This document shows positions 61,373 to 64,000 of a stretch of DNA of 64,000 nt, one piece after another. Where the stretch lies: positions 124,001 to 188,000 of the forward strand of contig NZ_SOAL01000011.1 in assembly GCF_004364775.1 (NCBI RefSeq), in the 5' to 3' direction. The translations under genes were made by a program, and so were the position numbers. The notes under the pieces are model-generated. The model was not told the origin of the DNA. It saw nothing but the letters and a program-made list of their open reading frames with translations, and did not search any database. Positions within the stretch are counted from its first letter, which is position 1. Every line of letters starts with the position of its first letter. The stretch is from Comamonas sp. JUb58. GTDB taxonomy: Bacteria > Pseudomonadota > Gammaproteobacteria > Burkholderiales > Burkholderiaceae_C.

Positions 61373-62083
61373 CTATTTGATCCGGTCCAAGGTCATCTGT
61401 GGGCCGGCGCGCTTCATCTCAAAGGCATTGAGAAAGCTGTTGCCCAGCAGCACATAGGGCATGTTGGCGGAAGTGACCACGGCATCCACATTGCGCAGCT
61501 CTACGTCGGAAATACGCACGCTGCTCAGCTTGAGATGCCAGCCATTGCTGACGCCATTGGCGGTGCCCATGTGCACCGGGCGGCCCTTGCTGTAGTCAAT
61601 GCCCAGCTTGAGCGCCTCGCTCATCCCCAAGCTGACCGTCGTGGCCCCCGTATCGACCAGAAAGCGCGTGGCCTTGCCATTGATCATGCCGGCCGTCATG
61701 AAGTGGCCGGTGGCATCGGCTGCCAAGACGATGCGGCCGGTGTTGCTGACGGGCAGCGCCGCATCGGCCACGCTGACGGGCGATTCGCCCATGCGCAGGC
61801 TATGCGCGACGCCGGCAATGCTGACCTGTGCCTGCCCATCCTGGACCTTGAGGACCTGCACCTGCTGGTAACTGCTACCCGCAGCCACGGCCTTGGGCGC
61901 CCGGCCATCAATGACCAGCAAGGCCTTGTCGCCCAGAATGCCGGCCAGCGCCACCGAGCGGGGGCCTTCGGGCGCATCTTGTGCATGGGCCGCCCCAATG
62001 GCGCTGCCGCACAGGGCCAAGGCCAACAGCCAGCGGTGCAGAAGGGGAGGTGCGGAGCAGGGCATGGAGAGCGAAGGCTTCAT
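61373..62083 (-). CDS. Retropepsin-like aspartic protease (clan AA)
   Basis: A 236-aa exported protein: signal peptide (WLLALALCGSAIGAAHAQ), then an SH3-like/N-terminal part, and a C-terminal retropepsin fold with the single DTG motif RFLVDTGATTVSLG and the later YVLLGNSFLNAF. As a half-pepsin it should act as a dimer in the periplasm. Start at 62083 gives a proper signal peptide; 62125 would add 14 unlikely residues. Substrate unknown. Confidence 0.85.
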   Translation of the reverse strand: MKPSLSMPCSAPPLLHRWLLALALCGSAIGAAHAQDAPEGPRSVALAGILGDKALLVIDGRAPKAVAAGSSYQQVQVLKVQDGQAQVSIAGVAHSLRMGESPVSVADAALPVSNTGRIVLAADATGHFMTAGMINGKATRFLVDTGATTVSLGMSEALKLGIDYSKGRPVHMGTANGVSNGWHLKLSSVRISDVELRNVDAVVTSANMPYVLLGNSFLNAFEMKRAGPQMTLDRIK

Positions 62084-62279
62084 AGGTAGCGGGGCAGCGT
62101 GGTGGTGTAGGCACTTGGGCAGCACTGCGAAGTCTAGCGGCGGCCCCTGGCAGGCAGATTGCTTTACATCGTAAACGAAGCGCCAGGGCCTAAAAACCGG
62201 GATTTATTTTTTGACGAAAGCCTAGCCCGTTGTTTTTTGGGAAAAGTAAGTGCACGCTGAGGGTTAATGTATTGCTGTT

Positions 62280-62298
62280 GATAATCGTTATCATTAGC
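62280..62298 (+). promoter_or_regulatory. Fur box upstream of TonB receptor
   Basis: GATAATCGTTATCATTAGC closely matches the 19-bp Fur consensus (GATAATGATAATCATTATC). It lies 60 bp upstream of the receptor ATG, so the receptor is expected to be repressed by iron. Confidence 0.85.
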
Positions 62299-62358
62299 AT
62301 TCCTGACTCAAATTTACAAGCCGTTAACCAAGCGGAATTATTGTTTCAGGAGTTTTCA

Positions 62359-64000
62359 ATGATCCAAGCCCTTCGCAGCGAGACGCTCGCGCGTACAAGA
62401 GGCGAGCGCGCCGGCCTGTCCGTCGCCGCGCTGTTGATGCTGGCAGCGATGCCGGCCATGGCGCAAGAGCACACCTTGCCAACGGTCCAGGTCTCAGCCG
62501 ACCAGTTCGACCCCGATGATGTGCGCCCCGAAGGCGTGACCACGGCGACCAAGACCTATATGGCGCCCAAGGACATCCCGCAGACCATCGACACCTTGGA
62601 AGTCAACAAGTACAAGAGCTACGGCATCAATGACCTGTCGGTCATGCTCGATGGCGTGCCGGGCGTCAACACCAGCTATGACATGCGCGGTGAGGGTGTG
62701 ATGATCCGGGGCTTCAATGCCGACAGCGGTGACATCTACCGTGATGGCGTGCGCGAATCCGGCCAGGTGCGCCGCAGCACCGCCAATGTGGAGCGCATCG
62801 AGATTCTGAAAGGCCCGGCCTCGGTGCTGTATGGCCGTGGCGCTGGCGGTGGCGTCGTCAACATGGTCAGCAAGCAGGCGCGCTTTGATGGCGTCAGCAG
62901 CGTGACCCTGCGTGGTGGCTCCTGGGAGAACGTGGGCGGCACCATCGACATCAACCGGGTGATCAGCCCCAATGTGGTCATGCGCCTGACGGCCGATCGC
63001 GAGCAGGCACACAGCTTTCGCAGCGGCATCCGCAACCGCAACGAGATGGTCTCGCCCAGCATCCTGGTGGATACGCGCACGGGCCTGCGTTGGACCGGCC
63101 AGTACACCTATGACAATGTCTGGCGCGTGCCGGACCGGGGGCCTTCCTACGACCAGATGCCGCCCGGCATGTCGCTGCGCCAGGGCTTTGCCCAGCCGGG
63201 CGACTTTGTCGAGGACCGCCTGCGCGTGCTGCGTTCGGACCTGTCCTATGAGTTCAACAAGGCCTGGAGTGTGCGCTGGGTGGCCAGCAAGCGCGAAGCC
63301 AGCCAGGACTTTGACCACTACTTTGGCGGCACCTACTGCAACCCCCAGGGCCTGACCCCGGCGGGCGCCAAGTGCGCCAACCCCGGCCTGCTGCGCCAAA
63401 GCTATGCCTGGCAGCAAACCGAGAACCGCACCACCACCCACACCGTGGATTTGACCGGCAAGCTCGACCTGGCCGGCATGCGCCATGAGCTGTTGCTGGG
63501 CGTGGAGCACAGCGAGGAAGAGCGCGCGCCGCGCCTCTTCAGCACCGCCAACAGCAATGGCTACATCGACCCGAACAACCCGGTATTCGATGCCGTGCGT
63601 CCGCCCCAAGGCGCGCCATCGCAGCACAACCTGCACAAAGGTACGGCCCGCGCACTGTATGTGCAGGATCTGGTCAGCCTGAGCGACCAATGGAAGTTGC
63701 TGCTGGGTGCACGCTATGACAACTTTGAGTTCAACAGCACCAACCAGCTGAACAACGCCAGCCGCAGCACCGACGGCAACTCGGTCAGCCCCCGCGCCGG
63801 CCTGGTCTGGCAGCCGGTGCGCGAGCACAGCCTGTATGCGTCCTGGAGCCGCAGCTTCTCGCCCTATGGCGGCCGGGGCATGCTGTCGGTTGAGACGGGC
63901 GCTGGCGCGGTGCTGGACGATGAACCTCAGCATTCGCAGCAGTTCGAAATGGGTGTGAAGAGCGATTGGCTCGATGGCGCGCTGTCCACGCAGCTGGCCG
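62359..64000 (+). CDS. TonB-dependent siderophore receptor, 3' end missing
   Basis: The open frame runs off the right edge (547 codons visible). It has a signal peptide (AALLMLAAMPAMAQEHT), a TonB box-like TVQVSAD, a plug (APKDIPQTIDTLEV; MIRGFNADSGDIYRDGVRE; IEILKGPASVLYGRGAGGGV) and the first part of the barrel. There is no STN domain, so it is a plain receptor rather than a transducer. Similar to Fiu/FcuA-type catecholate receptors. CAGGAG lies 6 nt before the ATG and a Fur box further upstream. Confidence 0.92.
   Translation, partial: MIQALRSETLARTRGERAGLSVAALLMLAAMPAMAQEHTLPTVQVSADQFDPDDVRPEGVTTATKTYMAPKDIPQTIDTLEVNKYKSYGINDLSVMLDGVPGVNTSYDMRGEGVMIRGFNADSGDIYRDGVRESGQVRRSTANVERIEILKGPASVLYGRGAGGGVVNMVSKQARFDGVSSVTLRGGSWENVGGTIDINRVISPNVVMRLTADREQAHSFRSGIRNRNEMVSPSILVDTRTGLRWTGQYTYDNVWRVPDRGPSYDQMPPGMSLRQGFAQPGDFVEDRLRVLRSDLSYEFNKAWSVRWVASKREASQDFDHYFGGTYCNPQGLTPAGAKCANPGLLRQSYAWQQTENRTTTHTVDLTGKLDLAGMRHELLLGVEHSEEERAPRLFSTANSNGYIDPNNPVFDAVRPPQGAPSQHNLHKGTARALYVQDLVSLSDQWKLLLGARYDNFEFNSTNQLNNASRSTDGNSVSPRAGLVWQPVREHSLYASWSRSFSPYGGRGMLSVETGAGAVLDDEPQHSQQFEMGVKSDWLDGALSTQLA

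Noticed and set aside
1-64000. CRISPR arrays, rRNA genes or insertion-sequence transposases
   Set aside because: None seen; no regularly spaced repeats and no transposase motifs in any frame examined.

Overview
The window is a GC-rich chromosomal segment whose gene content points to the Comamonadaceae (Betaproteobacteria; Comamonas-like). This rests on a Bug-type periplasmic binding protein beside an M20 hydrolase, several FecI-FecR-TonB receptor sets, PepSY/DUF3325/DUF3649 iron-locus genes, and housekeeping genes (prfB, pepN, fbp, plsY) with betaproteobacterial-looking proteins. The species is an inference. Both window edges cut genes: a PepSY membrane protein on the left and a TonB-dependent receptor on the right.

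Layout. 1-3.5 kb: end of an iron-locus PepSY/DUF3325 pair, a glycine-zipper protein and a transglutaminase-like protein. 3.45-4.25 kb: no protein gene, but two minus-strand intrinsic terminators and a promoter that suggest small RNAs. 4.2-10.1 kb: amino-acid metabolism (Bug protein plus M20 hydrolase with a divergent LysR regulator; Lrp-type regulator, diaminopropionate ammonia-lyase, LysE-type exporter). 10.3-16.1 kb: redox, stress and envelope genes (DipZ-like thiol protein, Tat-exported epoxide-hydrolase-like enzyme, a two-component system with a tiny overlapping lipoprotein gene, Ohr). 16.4-21.8 kb: a compact cell-surface polysaccharide locus made of a processive GT2 synthase with a small membrane partner, an ATP-grasp ligase, a histidine phosphatase, a PIG-L deacetylase fused to a degenerate receiver domain, and a TPR/YaiO-like outer-membrane barrel. 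22.3-36.5 kb: two tandem sigma/anti-sigma/TonB receptor signalling sets, then a PepSY-DUF3649-DUF3325 operon and a MacB-type exporter. 36.7-37.5 kb: a C4-antisense-like RNA element ahead of two small unknown genes.

37.7-48.9 kb is the most notable region: a tightly overlapping minus-strand antiviral-type operon encoding a DUF499 ATPase, a PglZ-like protein, a DUF1156 DNA methylase, an unknown 170-aa protein and a RapA/SNF2-type helicase. It resembles helicase-methylase-ATPase (Hma) and BREX-related systems. In its middle lies the scar of a SIR2-HerA pair: the 5' part of a SIR2-like gene joined out of frame to the last ~117 codons of a HerA-like ATPase gene. A serine resolvase and gene debris sit between this operon and a tRNA-Thr gene.

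50.2-64 kb is ordinary core genome: tRNA-Thr, then fbp, a TPR protein, pepN, a HAD phosphatase and prfB (with its programmed +1 frameshift) on the minus strand, a Nudix hydrolase, an aldo/keto reductase, a YbaK-type deacylase, plsY, a retropepsin-like protease, and a Fur-boxed catecholate-type receptor that runs off the end.

All assignments come from reading the sequence and from memory of the families; no search was run.
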